From NCBI GenBank assembly GCA_963678075.2, contig CAXXPK010000008.1, positions 62,001 to 126,000 of the forward strand: 64,000 nucleotides of DNA. Reading direction: 5' to 3'. The translations under genes and the position numbers were made by a program. The stretch's first letter is position 1; every line of letters starts with the position of its first letter. Shown here one piece after another: positions 44,854-53,360 of the stretch. The stretch comes from Oleispirillum sp963678075. Lineage in GTDB: Bacteria; Pseudomonadota; Alphaproteobacteria; Rhodospirillales; Rhodospirillaceae. The notes below the pieces were generated by a model. That model saw only the letters and a program-made list of their open reading frames with translations. It had not been told where the DNA came from and made no database searches.

Positions 44854-45396
44854 ATGGACGCTTGCGTGAAAAATCTGATCGCCAAATTGGGCTTGGTTCC
44901 CCACCCCAACGAGGGCGGCTACTTCCGAGAGACCTGCCGTTCGACGAAAATCATCGAGGCGACTCGCCCCGGAATCGATGCCCCACGCGCCGTTTCGACC
45001 GCGATTTACTACCTGCTGACGCCGGACACACTTTCGGCGATGCATCGCGTCCATTCGGACGAGATGTTCCACTTCTACCTGGGTGATGCGGTGGAGCAGG
45101 TGCGGATCTTCCCCGGCGGCGGCGGCGAGATCGTCACCATCGGCCCCGACATCGCGGCGGGAGAGACCCCGCAAACCCTTGTACAATCAGGCGTCTGGCA
45201 AGGAGCCCGGCTGAAACCGGGAGGGCTTTTCGCGTTAATGGGGTGCACCGTGGCGCCGGGCTTCGACTACGCCGACTACGAACACGGGCGGCGCGACGAA
45301 CTGGTCGCCCTGTGGCCGGATCAGGCCGACGCGATCGCCGTGCTGACCCCGGTCGATCCGGCGGTCAAGCCTACGGCTTCTCCGGATAGCCGATAA
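44854..45396 (+). CDS. Cupin, DUF985 family
   Basis: The product is 180 residues from the ATG at 44854. DUF985 marks are LIAKLGLVPHPNEGGYFRET, STAIYYLLTPDTLSAMHRVH, SDEMFHFYLGDAVEQVRIFP, VIQSGVWQGARLKPGG-like VQSGVWQGARLKPGG and MGCTVAPGFDYADYEHG. These are single-domain cupins of unknown reaction, possibly sugar epimerase-like; putative metal ligands are the His in HRVHSDEMFHFY. A TTG codon 12 bases upstream is in frame but less likely. The 3' end overlaps the convergent GT39 gene by 26 bases. Confidence 0.85.
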   Translation: MDACVKNLIAKLGLVPHPNEGGYFRETCRSTKIIEATRPGIDAPRAVSTAIYYLLTPDTLSAMHRVHSDEMFHFYLGDAVEQVRIFPGGGGEIVTIGPDIAAGETPQTLVQSGVWQGARLKPGGLFALMGCTVAPGFDYADYEHGRRDELVALWPDQADAIAVLTPVDPAVKPTASPDSR

Positions 45397-46915
45397 AGCG
45401 CCCCATGCGGAACAGGTTAAGAGTCAGCACGTAATCCTTGTGGATCGGCGCCGAAATGATCACCGGACCGACCACTGGCCCGGTGAACCCGGCGGCATAC
45501 TTGGAAACGTCGGACCGCCGTGTCGCCAGCAGCACCTGCCGACCACGAAACTTTTCCAGATCGACGGTCAAGTCGAAGTGATCGTCGATATGTCCGTCGG
45601 CGTTCCATTTGGCAAAACCGGGGCGCGGCGACGGCAAATAATAGAGCATCGGCGTCAGAACCTTGCGTTCGTCGAAGGCCAGCACCGGCGGCTCCTCCCC
45701 CGCCATCTCCGGGCGCAATACGTCGGCCAGGGCCGAGCCCAAACGATCCCACCCGCGCAAGCGCTTCATCGGGTCGATCTTGGCCGTCATCACGACCCCG
45801 GCGAGGTGAACGATGCCGTCGTAATTCACCATCGCCATTGCCGCCAACAGGTGGAGCCCCAGGGTAGCCTTGATCCAGATCTCGCGCCGCGCGCAGGCGG
45901 CCACCACCCAAACCGTCGCCGACACATAGGCGGGAGCCGCCCAGTTGGCGTTGGCGCGCGACAGAAAGCCCTCCACCACCATGATTACCAACAACGGCAG
46001 GGCAAAGGCAGCCAGGAACAGGGTATTCCGGCCCTCCGCCGTGGCGGTATCGGGACGGCGCCGCGCCAGACCAGCCGTCAACAGCAGCAATGCCGCGAAC
46101 GGGATCGGTCCGAACACCCCGAATTGCGAGGCGAAGAACGCCAGCGCCTTCAACGGATGAATCCCCCCCGCCCCCAGATTGGCGTTGGCCTGGGTGTGGG
46201 CGAAACTGACGAAATGGTTGGCGGCGTTCCAGAACAAATTGGGCGAGAACACCGCGCCGCCGACCTCCAACGCCAGCCACGGCCCAGGCCGCCGCCACAA
46301 ACCGCGCCACGCCGGGACCAGGGCAAAAGTCAACGCCCCGCCCGCGACGAAGGCGATCATCGCGTACTTGACCAGCAGCCCCACGCCGATCGCCACCCCC
46401 AACCCCAACCAGAACTTCAACGCCGGAAGAGATGCGGCCTCGGCGGCCAGGGCACGATGCAGGGCGACCAGCCCCCATCCCCAGGCGCACATCAGGAAAG
46501 GGTCGGTGGATATCAGCAGGGACGAGACGGAAACCCCCGGCAAGGTCAAAAAGACCAGCGCCGAGAACAGGCCAACCCGCCCACCCGCGATCCGCCGCCC
46601 CAGGGCGTAAAGCGCCAGGGCGGTCCCCGCGTGAGCCAAGGATGACCCCATGCGCACCGCCCATTCCGCCTGTCCGAACAAGGCGGTGGTGGTGGCGATC
46701 GCCCAGGCCACTACCGGCGGCTTGGAAAAATAACCGAACGCAAGAGCCCGCGACCACGACCAGTACTGCGCCTCGTCAAAGGATAGATTGACCGGCAGCG
46801 CGGCCAGTTCGACGATCCGCCACAGGGTGATCGCGGCGACCACGACCAGGGTCAGACGCCAGCCCGGTTCGTCCGAAACATTGGCGGGAACGCCGAAGGA
46901 TGCCCGGGCCGCCAT
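45371..46915 (-). CDS. Glycosyltransferase family 39 membrane protein
   Basis: The product is 514 residues with about ten membrane helices. It has the GT39/ArnT-like N-terminus: the catalytic acidic pair region NLSFDEAQYWSWSRALAFGY, then FSKPPVVAWAIATTTALFGQ. GT39/GT-C enzymes move a sugar from a polyprenyl phosphate to lipid A, protein or another acceptor at the periplasmic face. The C-terminal 120 residues form a soluble domain (PVLAFDERKVLTPMLYYLPS). The acceptor is unknown. It ends in TAG; the start lies 1 base before the end of lptG on the same strand, implying coupling to an LPS export gene. Confidence 0.88.
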   Translation of the reverse strand: MAARASFGVPANVSDEPGWRLTLVVVAAITLWRIVELAALPVNLSFDEAQYWSWSRALAFGYFSKPPVVAWAIATTTALFGQAEWAVRMGSSLAHAGTALALYALGRRIAGGRVGLFSALVFLTLPGVSVSSLLISTDPFLMCAWGWGLVALHRALAAEAASLPALKFWLGLGVAIGVGLLVKYAMIAFVAGGALTFALVPAWRGLWRRPGPWLALEVGGAVFSPNLFWNAANHFVSFAHTQANANLGAGGIHPLKALAFFASQFGVFGPIPFAALLLLTAGLARRRPDTATAEGRNTLFLAAFALPLLVIMVVEGFLSRANANWAAPAYVSATVWVVAACARREIWIKATLGLHLLAAMAMVNYDGIVHLAGVVMTAKIDPMKRLRGWDRLGSALADVLRPEMAGEEPPVLAFDERKVLTPMLYYLPSPRPGFAKWNADGHIDDHFDLTVDLEKFRGRQVLLATRRSDVSKYAAGFTGPVVGPVIISAPIHKDYVLTLNLFRMGRFIGYPEKP

Positions 46916-46916
46916 G

Positions 46917-48023
46917 TTAGCCGTCTTCCTGATGCAACAAGGCGGCCAAGGAAATCAGCAGGGCCACCGCCACCGGGCTCCACGCCGCCAGGAACACCGG
47001 AAGGGTGTTGCTGAGCCCCAGGGCATAGGTCAGGCGCGTGAAGAAATAAAAGACGAAACCAACGCCGACGCCGGTAACGATGCGGAACAGCAGGCCGCCC
47101 TTACGCATATTGGGGTTGAGAGAGAACACCGCGGCGACCAGGACCATGGCGCACAACAGCAGCGGCGAGGCCAGCAACGAGTGCCAATGCAGCAGATGGC
47201 TGTGGGCGGAGAACCCGGCGGACTCGAAAAAGCGAATGAAACCAGGCAGATCCCAGAACGACAAACTGGCGGGTGACGAAAACTTTTCCTGGATCTTCGA
47301 CAGCGACAGCGCGGTCGGCTGGCTGATCGTCTGGACGTGACGGCTGACTTCCCCCGCGCTGAGAATCCAAACGTCGTTCAAGGACAAGGCTTTGTCGCGG
47401 ATCGTCCCCTCCGCCGCCTCATAGCGGGAAGACAGGCTGCCATCCGGAGCCAGGGTCAAGACGCTGACCCGGCGCATTTTCAGGATGCCGTCGCGCTGCC
47501 GGACGTCAATGGCATGGATCACCGCCTGCCCGCCCCCGGCGGCCGCCTCGCGCATCCACAACCCGCCGGAGGAAAAGGTCAGCGGATTGTCGTAGCCCAT
47601 CTTCAAGGAGTCTTCGAGGCGTTCGTACTCGCGATACATGGTCGCGGCCAGAGGATTGATCGCGGTCAGATTGAACAGCCCGAACAGAAACGCGACGATC
47701 AGAACCGGCGCCAGAAACTGCCACGCGGACACCCCAACGGCGCGAATCACCACCAGTTCGTGGGTGCGCGTCATCCGCCAGAAGGCGATCATCGCCCCCA
47801 GCATCACCGCGAACGGCAACACCGTGGTCAGCATCTGCGGCATTTTCAGGAAGGCCATTTCCAGCACCACGGCAAGACCGACGTTGGCCTTTCCGGTCAT
47901 GCGGCGCAACAGCTCGATGCTGTCGAACAACAGCGTGACGCCGACGATGCCCAACAGCGTGAACACGAACGCCAGCGTGAAATAGCGCGCGACATAAAAG
48001 CTGATGATCCGTGACAGTCGCAT
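46917..48023 (-). CDS. lptG: LptF/LptG-family LPS export permease (LptG-like)
   Basis: The product is 368 residues from the ATG at 48023 (MRLSRIISFYVARYFTLAFV); the frame is open 64 codons further upstream but without family similarity. Three N-terminal and three C-terminal membrane helices flank a periplasmic beta-jellyroll (YDNPLTFSSGGLWMREAAAG), as in LptF/G, which with LptB pull lipopolysaccharide out of the inner membrane. VLPFAVMLGAMIAFWRMTRT and HELVVIRAVGVSAWQFLAP contain the LptB coupling helix. lptF is not adjacent; assignment to LptG rather than LptF is moderate. It is divergent from the PduO-type gene. Confidence 0.85.
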   Translation of the reverse strand: MRLSRIISFYVARYFTLAFVFTLLGIVGVTLLFDSIELLRRMTGKANVGLAVVLEMAFLKMPQMLTTVLPFAVMLGAMIAFWRMTRTHELVVIRAVGVSAWQFLAPVLIVAFLFGLFNLTAINPLAATMYREYERLEDSLKMGYDNPLTFSSGGLWMREAAAGGGQAVIHAIDVRQRDGILKMRRVSVLTLAPDGSLSSRYEAAEGTIRDKALSLNDVWILSAGEVSRHVQTISQPTALSLSKIQEKFSSPASLSFWDLPGFIRFFESAGFSAHSHLLHWHSLLASPLLLCAMVLVAAVFSLNPNMRKGGLLFRIVTGVGVGFVFYFFTRLTYALGLSNTLPVFLAAWSPVAVALLISLAALLHQEDG

Positions 48024-48195
48024 TTTTGCGTTCCGTTGGTTAACCTTGCCGGAAATCCAGGTTAAGATCGCTGGCGTCGCCGCGTCATACCTTCCACGTT
48101 CCCCGCGCCACCGCAACCGGAATCCGCCGCGGAAGATTGGGCTTGGTCTTCGACGCGGCGCCGCCATACGCAACCACGAAAGGATCACGGCAGCC

Positions 48196-48777
48196 ATGGT
48201 ACAGCTCACGCGCATTTATACCCGAGGCGGCGACAAGGGAAAGACCTCTTTGGGGGACGGCTCCCGCGTCAACAAGGGCTCCTTGAGGGTCAGCGCCTAC
48301 GGCACCGTGGACGAGGCCAACGGCGTTCTGGGATTAGCCCGCGTCCACACCGGCGCCGACCCGGCCTGCGCCGAGGCCGATGCCATGCTGAGCCGCATTC
48401 AGAAAGACCTGTTCGACCTGGGCGCCGACCTGTGCACCCCGATCAAGGAAAACGAGGATGCCTCGATGGCGCTGCGCATGCAGGCGGAACAGGTGAAACG
48501 ACTGGAAGTCGAAATCGACACGATGAACACCGATCTGATGCCGCTCAAATCCTTCATCCTGCCCGGCGGCAAACCGGCGGCGGCGTATTTGCATCTGGCG
48601 CGGTCGGTGATCCGCCGGGCCGAGCGCGAAATCTCGGAACTGGTCGAGAAGGAACCGGTCAACCCGGAAGCGCTGAAATACGCCAATCGCTTGTCCGACC
48701 ACCTGTTCGTTCTGGGACGGTACCTCAACGACAAGGGCGCCTGCGACATCCTGTGGGTTCCCGGCGCCAACCGCTGA
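48196..48777 (+). CDS. Cob(I)yrinic acid a,c-diamide / cob(I)alamin adenosyltransferase, PduO type
   Basis: The product is 193 residues from the ATG at 48196 (MVQLTRIYTRGGDKGKTSLG). PduO features are the ATP-binding TRGGDKGKTSL, VSAYGTVDEANGVLG, DLFDLGADLCTP, FILPGGKPAAAYLHLARSVI and RRAEREISEL. It adds the 5'-deoxyadenosyl group to cobalamin. That cofactor is what the NrdJ encoded at 61516 requires, so the two genes are functionally linked though 13 kb apart. It is divergent from lptG and followed by etfB after 96 bases. Confidence 0.92.
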   Translation: MVQLTRIYTRGGDKGKTSLGDGSRVNKGSLRVSAYGTVDEANGVLGLARVHTGADPACAEADAMLSRIQKDLFDLGADLCTPIKENEDASMALRMQAEQVKRLEVEIDTMNTDLMPLKSFILPGGKPAAAYLHLARSVIRRAEREISELVEKEPVNPEALKYANRLSDHLFVLGRYLNDKGACDILWVPGANR

Positions 48778-48873
48778 CCGCAACGAAGGCCTTTTTTCCG
48801 AGGCGGGAACGCGTAGCCTTCCGCCTCGGAAGCTGGAAACCGCCCCCGGGCGCAGGAAGTTGGGAACGTGCCG

Positions 48874-49626
48874 ATGAAAGTTCTGGTCGCGATCAAGCGC
48901 GTCGTCGATTACAACGTCAAAATCCGCATCAAGGCCGACGCCAGCGGCGTCGATACCGCGAATTTGAAGATGTCGATGAACCCCTTCGACGAAATCGCGG
49001 TGGAAGAAGCGGTGCGCTGGAAGGAACAGGACAAGGCGGGCGAAGTGGTGCTGGTCAGCATCGGGCCGCAGGGCGCGCAGGATACCCTGCGTGCCGGCCT
49101 GGCGATGGGCGCCGACCGCGCCCTCCTGATCAAGACCGAGGACGAGGTCCAACCCCTGGCCGTCGCCAAACTGCTGAAGGCGGTGGTTGAACGGGAATCC
49201 CCCGACGTGGTGATCCTGGGCAAGCAGGCGATCGACGATGATTCCAACCAAATCGGGCAAATGCTGGCCGCCTTGCTGGGCTGGCCGCAGGGAACCTTCA
49301 TTTCCTCCGCCGTGCCTGGCGACAATGGCCACGTCACCGTGGTGCGCGAAATCGACGGCGGGCTTGAAACTCTGTCCCTGGCCCTGCCCTGCGTCCTGAC
49401 CACCGACCTGCGCCTCAACGAACCGCGCTATGCCTCTCTGCCCAACATCATGAAGGCAAAGAAAAAGCCCATGGAAACGACGACGCCCGAGGAACTGGGC
49501 ATCGACATCGCGCCCCGGCTCGTCCTTTTGAAGGTCGCGAAACCGCCTCGCCGCAAGGCCGGCGTGATTGTCGGATCGGTTTCGGAACTTGTCGAACGCC
49601 TCAAGAACGAAGCGAAGGTACTCTGA
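48874..49626 (+). CDS. etfB: Electron transfer flavoprotein subunit beta
   Basis: The product is 250 residues from the ATG at 48874 (MKVLVAIKRVVDYNVKIRIK); a GTG two codons earlier is also possible. Seen are NPFDEIAVEEAVRWKE, the AMP-binding region ILGKQAIDDDSNQIGQMLAA and the recognition-loop region LPCVLTTDLRLNEPRYASLP with PNIMKAKKKP. EtfAB carries electrons from acyl-CoA and other dehydrogenases to ETF:quinone oxidoreductase. Its TGA overlaps the etfA ATG (TGATG), indicating coupling. Confidence 0.95.
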   Translation: MKVLVAIKRVVDYNVKIRIKADASGVDTANLKMSMNPFDEIAVEEAVRWKEQDKAGEVVLVSIGPQGAQDTLRAGLAMGADRALLIKTEDEVQPLAVAKLLKAVVERESPDVVILGKQAIDDDSNQIGQMLAALLGWPQGTFISSAVPGDNGHVTVVREIDGGLETLSLALPCVLTTDLRLNEPRYASLPNIMKAKKKPMETTTPEELGIDIAPRLVLLKVAKPPRRKAGVIVGSVSELVERLKNEAKVL

Positions 49627-50558
49627 TGCGCGCCCTGGTCCTTGCCGAACACGACAACCGCACCCTGAAACCTGCCACCCACGCCACGGTCGCCGCCGCC
49701 TTGGCGCTGGGCGGCGACGTTGACATCCTGGTGGCCGGAACCCGCGCCACCGCCGCAGCCAACGAAGCGGCGAAAATCGCGGGTATCGACACCGTGCTTT
49801 TCGCCGACGACGCCGTCTTCGCCGATGCCCTGGCCGAGCCCTTAAGCGCGCTGATCGTCGGTCTTGCCTCCGGCTATGACGCGCTGCTGGCCCCCGCCTC
49901 CGCCGCCGGCAAAAACGTGATGCCGCGCGTCGCCGCGCTTTTGGATGTACAGCAGATCTCGGAAATCGTCGCGGTACTGACCCCGGACACCTTCGTTCGT
50001 CCGATCTATGCCGGAAACGCACTGGCCACGGTACGCTCCACCGACGCGAAAAAGGTGATCACGGTGCGCACCACCGCCTTCGAGAAAGCGGGAGAGAACG
50101 GCGCCGCGAAAATCCAGGCGATCGCAGCCGTCACCGACGACGGCAAATCGCGTTTCCTGGAACGCCGCGTTACCGAATCGGTACGGCCCGAGCTGACCTC
50201 CGCCCGCGTCGTCGTCGCCGGTGGACGCGGCATCGGTTCCGACGGAGCCTTCGCCCTGGTCTCGCAGCTGGCCGACGTTCTGGGCGGCGCGGTCGGCGCC
50301 AGCCGCGCTGCGGTCGATGCCGGATTCATCCCCAACGATGCCCAGGTCGGTCAGACCGGCAAGATCGTCGCTCCCGATCTGTACATCGCGGTCGGCATCT
50401 CGGGCGCTATTCAGCATCTGGCCGGAATGAAGGATTCCAAGGTGATCGTCGCCATCAACAAGGATGGCGCGGCGCCAATCTTCCAGATCGCCGACTATGG
50501 CCTGGTCGCCGACGTGTTCGAGGCGGTCCCGGCGCTGATCGAGAGCTTGAACGCGTGA
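49626..50558 (+). CDS. etfA: Electron transfer flavoprotein subunit alpha
   Basis: The product is 310 residues: an N-terminal domain (MRALVLAEHDNRTLKPATHA) and a C-terminal FAD-binding domain with VVVAGGRGIGSDGAFALV, GAVGASRAAVDAGFIPNDAQ, VGQTGKIVAPDLYIAVGISG and NKDGAAPIFQIADYGLVADV, the standard ETF alpha signature. It is the partner of etfB and intact. A GT39 gene follows after 22 bases in the same direction. Confidence 0.96.
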   Translation: MRALVLAEHDNRTLKPATHATVAAALALGGDVDILVAGTRATAAANEAAKIAGIDTVLFADDAVFADALAEPLSALIVGLASGYDALLAPASAAGKNVMPRVAALLDVQQISEIVAVLTPDTFVRPIYAGNALATVRSTDAKKVITVRTTAFEKAGENGAAKIQAIAAVTDDGKSRFLERRVTESVRPELTSARVVVAGGRGIGSDGAFALVSQLADVLGGAVGASRAAVDAGFIPNDAQVGQTGKIVAPDLYIAVGISGAIQHLAGMKDSKVIVAINKDGAAPIFQIADYGLVADVFEAVPALIESLNA

Positions 50559-50580
50559 CCAGATACGCAAGGGGGCCGCG

Positions 50581-52239
50581 ATGCATCGCCTGCTGACCGG
50601 GGTCCGCCCTTATTTCGCCCTGACCCTGCTGTGTCTGAGCCTCTATCTGCCCGGACTGGCCGCGGTGCCGCCGCTCGACCGCGACGAATCCCGTTACATG
50701 CAGGCCTCCCACCAGATGCTGGAAAGCGGCGACTTCGTCGCCATCCACTTCCAGAACGTACCGCGTAACAAGAAACCAGTCGGCATCTATTGGGCGCAGG
50801 CCGCCGCCACCGCCCTGTTTTCCGAACCCGCGTCCGACACCCCATGGCCGTACCGCCTGCCCTCCCTGTTGGGGGCGACGGCGGCGGTGCTGCTGACCTT
50901 CGCCTTCGGCCGCCACCTGTTCGACCGCCGCGTCGCCTTCGTCGGCGCCGCGTTGCTGGCCTCCAGCCTGATCCTGGTGGCCGAGGCGCATCAGGCGAAG
51001 ACCGACGCGGCCTTGCTGGCCTGTTCCACCGCCGTGATGGGCGTGCTGGGGCGGCTGTACCTACAGGCCCGCAACGGACCGACGGTCGCCGCGCCAGAGG
51101 TCGCGGCGCTGTGGCTGGCGCTGGGCCTGGGCATGCTGATCAAGGGACCGATCGCGCCGCTGGCGATGCTGCTGACGATCGCCGCCCTGGGACTGGCCGA
51201 CCGCCGCTGGCGTTGGCTGGCGACCATGAAACCGGCCACCGGGCTGCCGATCGCCCTGGCCGTGGTGCTGCCCTGGGCGATCGCCATGGCCAACGGGCCA
51301 CAAACCGGCTTCGTCGCCGAGGCGGTGCAAAAAGACCTGCTGCCGAAGCTGATCGGCGGCCAGGAAGCGCACGGCGGCTTCCCCGGTCTGTACGCCGCGA
51401 TCGCGATCGCCACCCTGTGGCCGGGATCGCTGTTCCTGGTTCCCGCCATGATCCGTTCGTTCCGGGAACGCGCCCAACCGGGCGTGCGCTTTTGCCTCGC
51501 CTGGGCGATTCCCGGCTGGCTGCTGTTCGAGATCATTCCGACCAAGCTGCCGCATTACCCGTTGCCGTTCTATCCGGCGCTATGCCTGTTGATCGCCGCA
51601 GCCCTGTTCGCGGCACGCAAGGAGACACGAGCCCTGTTCGACCGTTTGTGGGCCAGGGGAATCGGTGTTCTTTGGGGGGTGGTCGGTTTGGCTCTGGCCG
51701 CCGCCGCCATCGTCCTGCCGACGCTCTACGGCGATGGGGTCCCTTGGTTCGGTCCGCCAGTCGCCGCCTGCTGCCTCGCCGCCGTTGCATTGCCGCTTTG
51801 GCAATCCTGGCACGGATCGCATCTGCCCGCCGCCGCCCTGGCGGTCGCCCTGGCAGTGCCGGTCAATGCCGGGGTATTCCAGATCGTATTGCCGTCGCTT
51901 TCCCGCCTGTGGGTGGCGCCACGGCTGGCCGACGCAGTGCATGCGGTGGCGCCCGAAGGCGCCACGGTGGCCTTGTCCGGTTACCACGAACCCAGCGCGG
52001 TGTTCACGCTGGGCACCACCACCCGTCTGGTTTCCGCCGTCGCCGTCGCCGATATCCTGGCCGCGACGCCGAGCGCCGTCGGCATCGTCGAGGCGCGCGA
52101 CCGGGCGGCCTTCGCCGCCCGCCTGAGCGAACTGGGGGTGGCCGAGCCGCCACCCCGCGCCGAGGTCGATGGATTCAACTATTCCAAGGGCAAGGCGGTA
52201 CGGTTGTTCCTGTATCGTCTGGACGGCTGCAAAAAATGA
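50581..52239 (+). CDS. ArnT-like GT39 glycosyltransferase
   Basis: The product is 552 residues, with multiple membrane helices and the ArnT/PMT N-terminus: LPGLAAVPPLDRDESRYMQA (acidic catalytic region), QNVPRNKKPVGIYWAQAAAT and LIKGPIAPLAMLLTIAALGL. ArnT transfers 4-amino-arabinose from undecaprenyl phosphate to lipid A; related enzymes use other sugars, so the donor is not certain. The C-terminal 150 residues are a periplasmic domain (VHAVAPEGATVALSGYHEPS). Its TGA overlaps the start of a PAP2 phosphatase gene (ATGA); phosphatase partners are common where polyprenyl phosphate is recycled. Confidence 0.88.
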   Translation: MHRLLTGVRPYFALTLLCLSLYLPGLAAVPPLDRDESRYMQASHQMLESGDFVAIHFQNVPRNKKPVGIYWAQAAATALFSEPASDTPWPYRLPSLLGATAAVLLTFAFGRHLFDRRVAFVGAALLASSLILVAEAHQAKTDAALLACSTAVMGVLGRLYLQARNGPTVAAPEVAALWLALGLGMLIKGPIAPLAMLLTIAALGLADRRWRWLATMKPATGLPIALAVVLPWAIAMANGPQTGFVAEAVQKDLLPKLIGGQEAHGGFPGLYAAIAIATLWPGSLFLVPAMIRSFRERAQPGVRFCLAWAIPGWLLFEIIPTKLPHYPLPFYPALCLLIAAALFAARKETRALFDRLWARGIGVLWGVVGLALAAAAIVLPTLYGDGVPWFGPPVAACCLAAVALPLWQSWHGSHLPAAALAVALAVPVNAGVFQIVLPSLSRLWVAPRLADAVHAVAPEGATVALSGYHEPSAVFTLGTTTRLVSAVAVADILAATPSAVGIVEARDRAAFAARLSELGVAEPPPRAEVDGFNYSKGKAVRLFLYRLDGCKK

Positions 52240-52943
52240 GCCGCCACGAACCCGCCGCCGTCGAACGCGCCGTTCTCGCCCTGACGCGGGGGGCAAGACG
52301 GCGTCCCTGGCTTTCGGCGACCGGCGGCGTGACGTTCCTCTACGCGGTACTGATCGCCTGGATCGACATGCCCCTGGCGCACGCCCTGCGCGCCCATCTG
52401 CCACACGAGACCTTCGGATTTTTCAAGGTGTTGACCGACATCGGCCTGACCGGCCTGTGGTACGTGCTGGCCGCCGCCCTGCTGTTGGGCGCGCGCATCC
52501 TGGCTGGGCTGTCGGAAACCACCACCGGCCACGATCGCTATATGAATCTGGCGCGATCCGCCTGGTTCATCATCCTGTCGATGGCGACATCGGGAATTCT
52601 GGTGCAGATCGTCAAGTTCTGCGTCGGACGCTATCGCCCACGCTATTTGTTCGAGGAAGGGCTCTACGGTCTCGACCCCTTCGGCGTGCACATGGGGATG
52701 TACAGCTTTCCATCCGGCCATACCCAGACGGTGGTGGCGGCGATGACCGCCCTGACCCTGATCCACCCCCGCTACAACCTGCTTTACATCCTGATCGCGG
52801 TGCTGGTCGGAGTCAGCCGCGCGCTGACCACCATCCACTATCCGTCGGACATGATCATGGGCGCCTATATCGGCTTCGCCGTCACCCTGTGGCTGCGCCG
52901 CCAGTTCGAACGCAGCGGACGGTCCATCCGCGTGGACGTCTAG
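52236..52943 (+). CDS. PAP2-family phosphatase, stop codon completed by an IS end
   Basis: The product is 235 residues with six likely membrane helices. The PAP2 tripartite signature is complete: KFCVGRYRPRYLF, YSFPSGHTQTVVA and SRALTTIHYPSDMIMG. It probably dephosphorylates lipid A or polyprenyl diphosphate at the periplasmic face. The TAG stop at 52941-52943 is made from the TA insertion target plus the first G of IS copy 3, so the native C-terminus may have been longer; the lost tail would follow the last helix and a basic RRQFERSGRS segment. The start overlaps the GT39 stop, indicating coupled translation. Confidence 0.85.
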   Translation: MSRHEPAAVERAVLALTRGARRRPWLSATGGVTFLYAVLIAWIDMPLAHALRAHLPHETFGFFKVLTDIGLTGLWYVLAAALLLGARILAGLSETTTGHDRYMNLARSAWFIILSMATSGILVQIVKFCVGRYRPRYLFEEGLYGLDPFGVHMGMYSFPSGHTQTVVAAMTALTLIHPRYNLLYILIAVLVGVSRALTTIHYPSDMIMGAYIGFAVTLWLRRQFERSGRSIRVDV

Positions 52944-53351
52944 GCTCAGGACTCATTAAATTATTGTCAGGCAGATCGGCGGCTGATTCCCTCATGGGAG
53001 GGAGGGCCCCATCCATGAGTGATCTGTTTTGGTTGTCAGAGAGGCAGTTGGCGAAGATCGAGCCGCATTTCCCGCTATCGCATGGCGTGCTGCGGGTTGA
53101 TGATCGGCGAGTGATCAGCGGCATCGTTCATGTGATCCGCAACGGCTTACGGTGGCGAGATGCACCACCTGTCTATGGCCCCCACAAAACCCTCTATCGC
53201 CAGCGTCATAGGATCGAGAACCTCTTCGCTCGCCTCAAGGATTGGCGGCGTATCCACACCCGATATGACCGATGCGCGGATATCTTCTTTGCCGCCGTCA
53301 TCATCGCGGTACTCCTCCTCTTCTGGATCGAACCTTAATGAGTCCTGGGCC
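52943..53351 (+). mobile_element. IS5-family (IS427-like) element, copy 3, internally deleted, 409 bp
   Basis: The left end GGCTCAGGACTCATTAA and right end TTAATGAGTCCTGGGCC match the other copies; flanks are TA and TG. The transposase starts at 53015 (MSDLFWLSERQLAKIEPHF) and passes from PVYGPHKTLY straight into RQRHRIENLFARLKDWRR in frame. The junction 53184-53197 is the 14-mer ACAAAACCCTCTAT, which occurs twice in the full element; 437 bases between them are missing. The remaining frame codes a 107-residue protein with the first and last parts of the transposase but without the central catalytic Asp residues. Confidence 0.93.
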
Positions 53352-53360
53352 TGCCCCCCC

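Noticed and set aside
48036..48066. GTTAACC and GGTTAAG half-sites upstream of lptG as a CtrA operator
   Set aside because: The half-sites are about 22 bases apart, far from the TTAA-N7-TTAA spacing.
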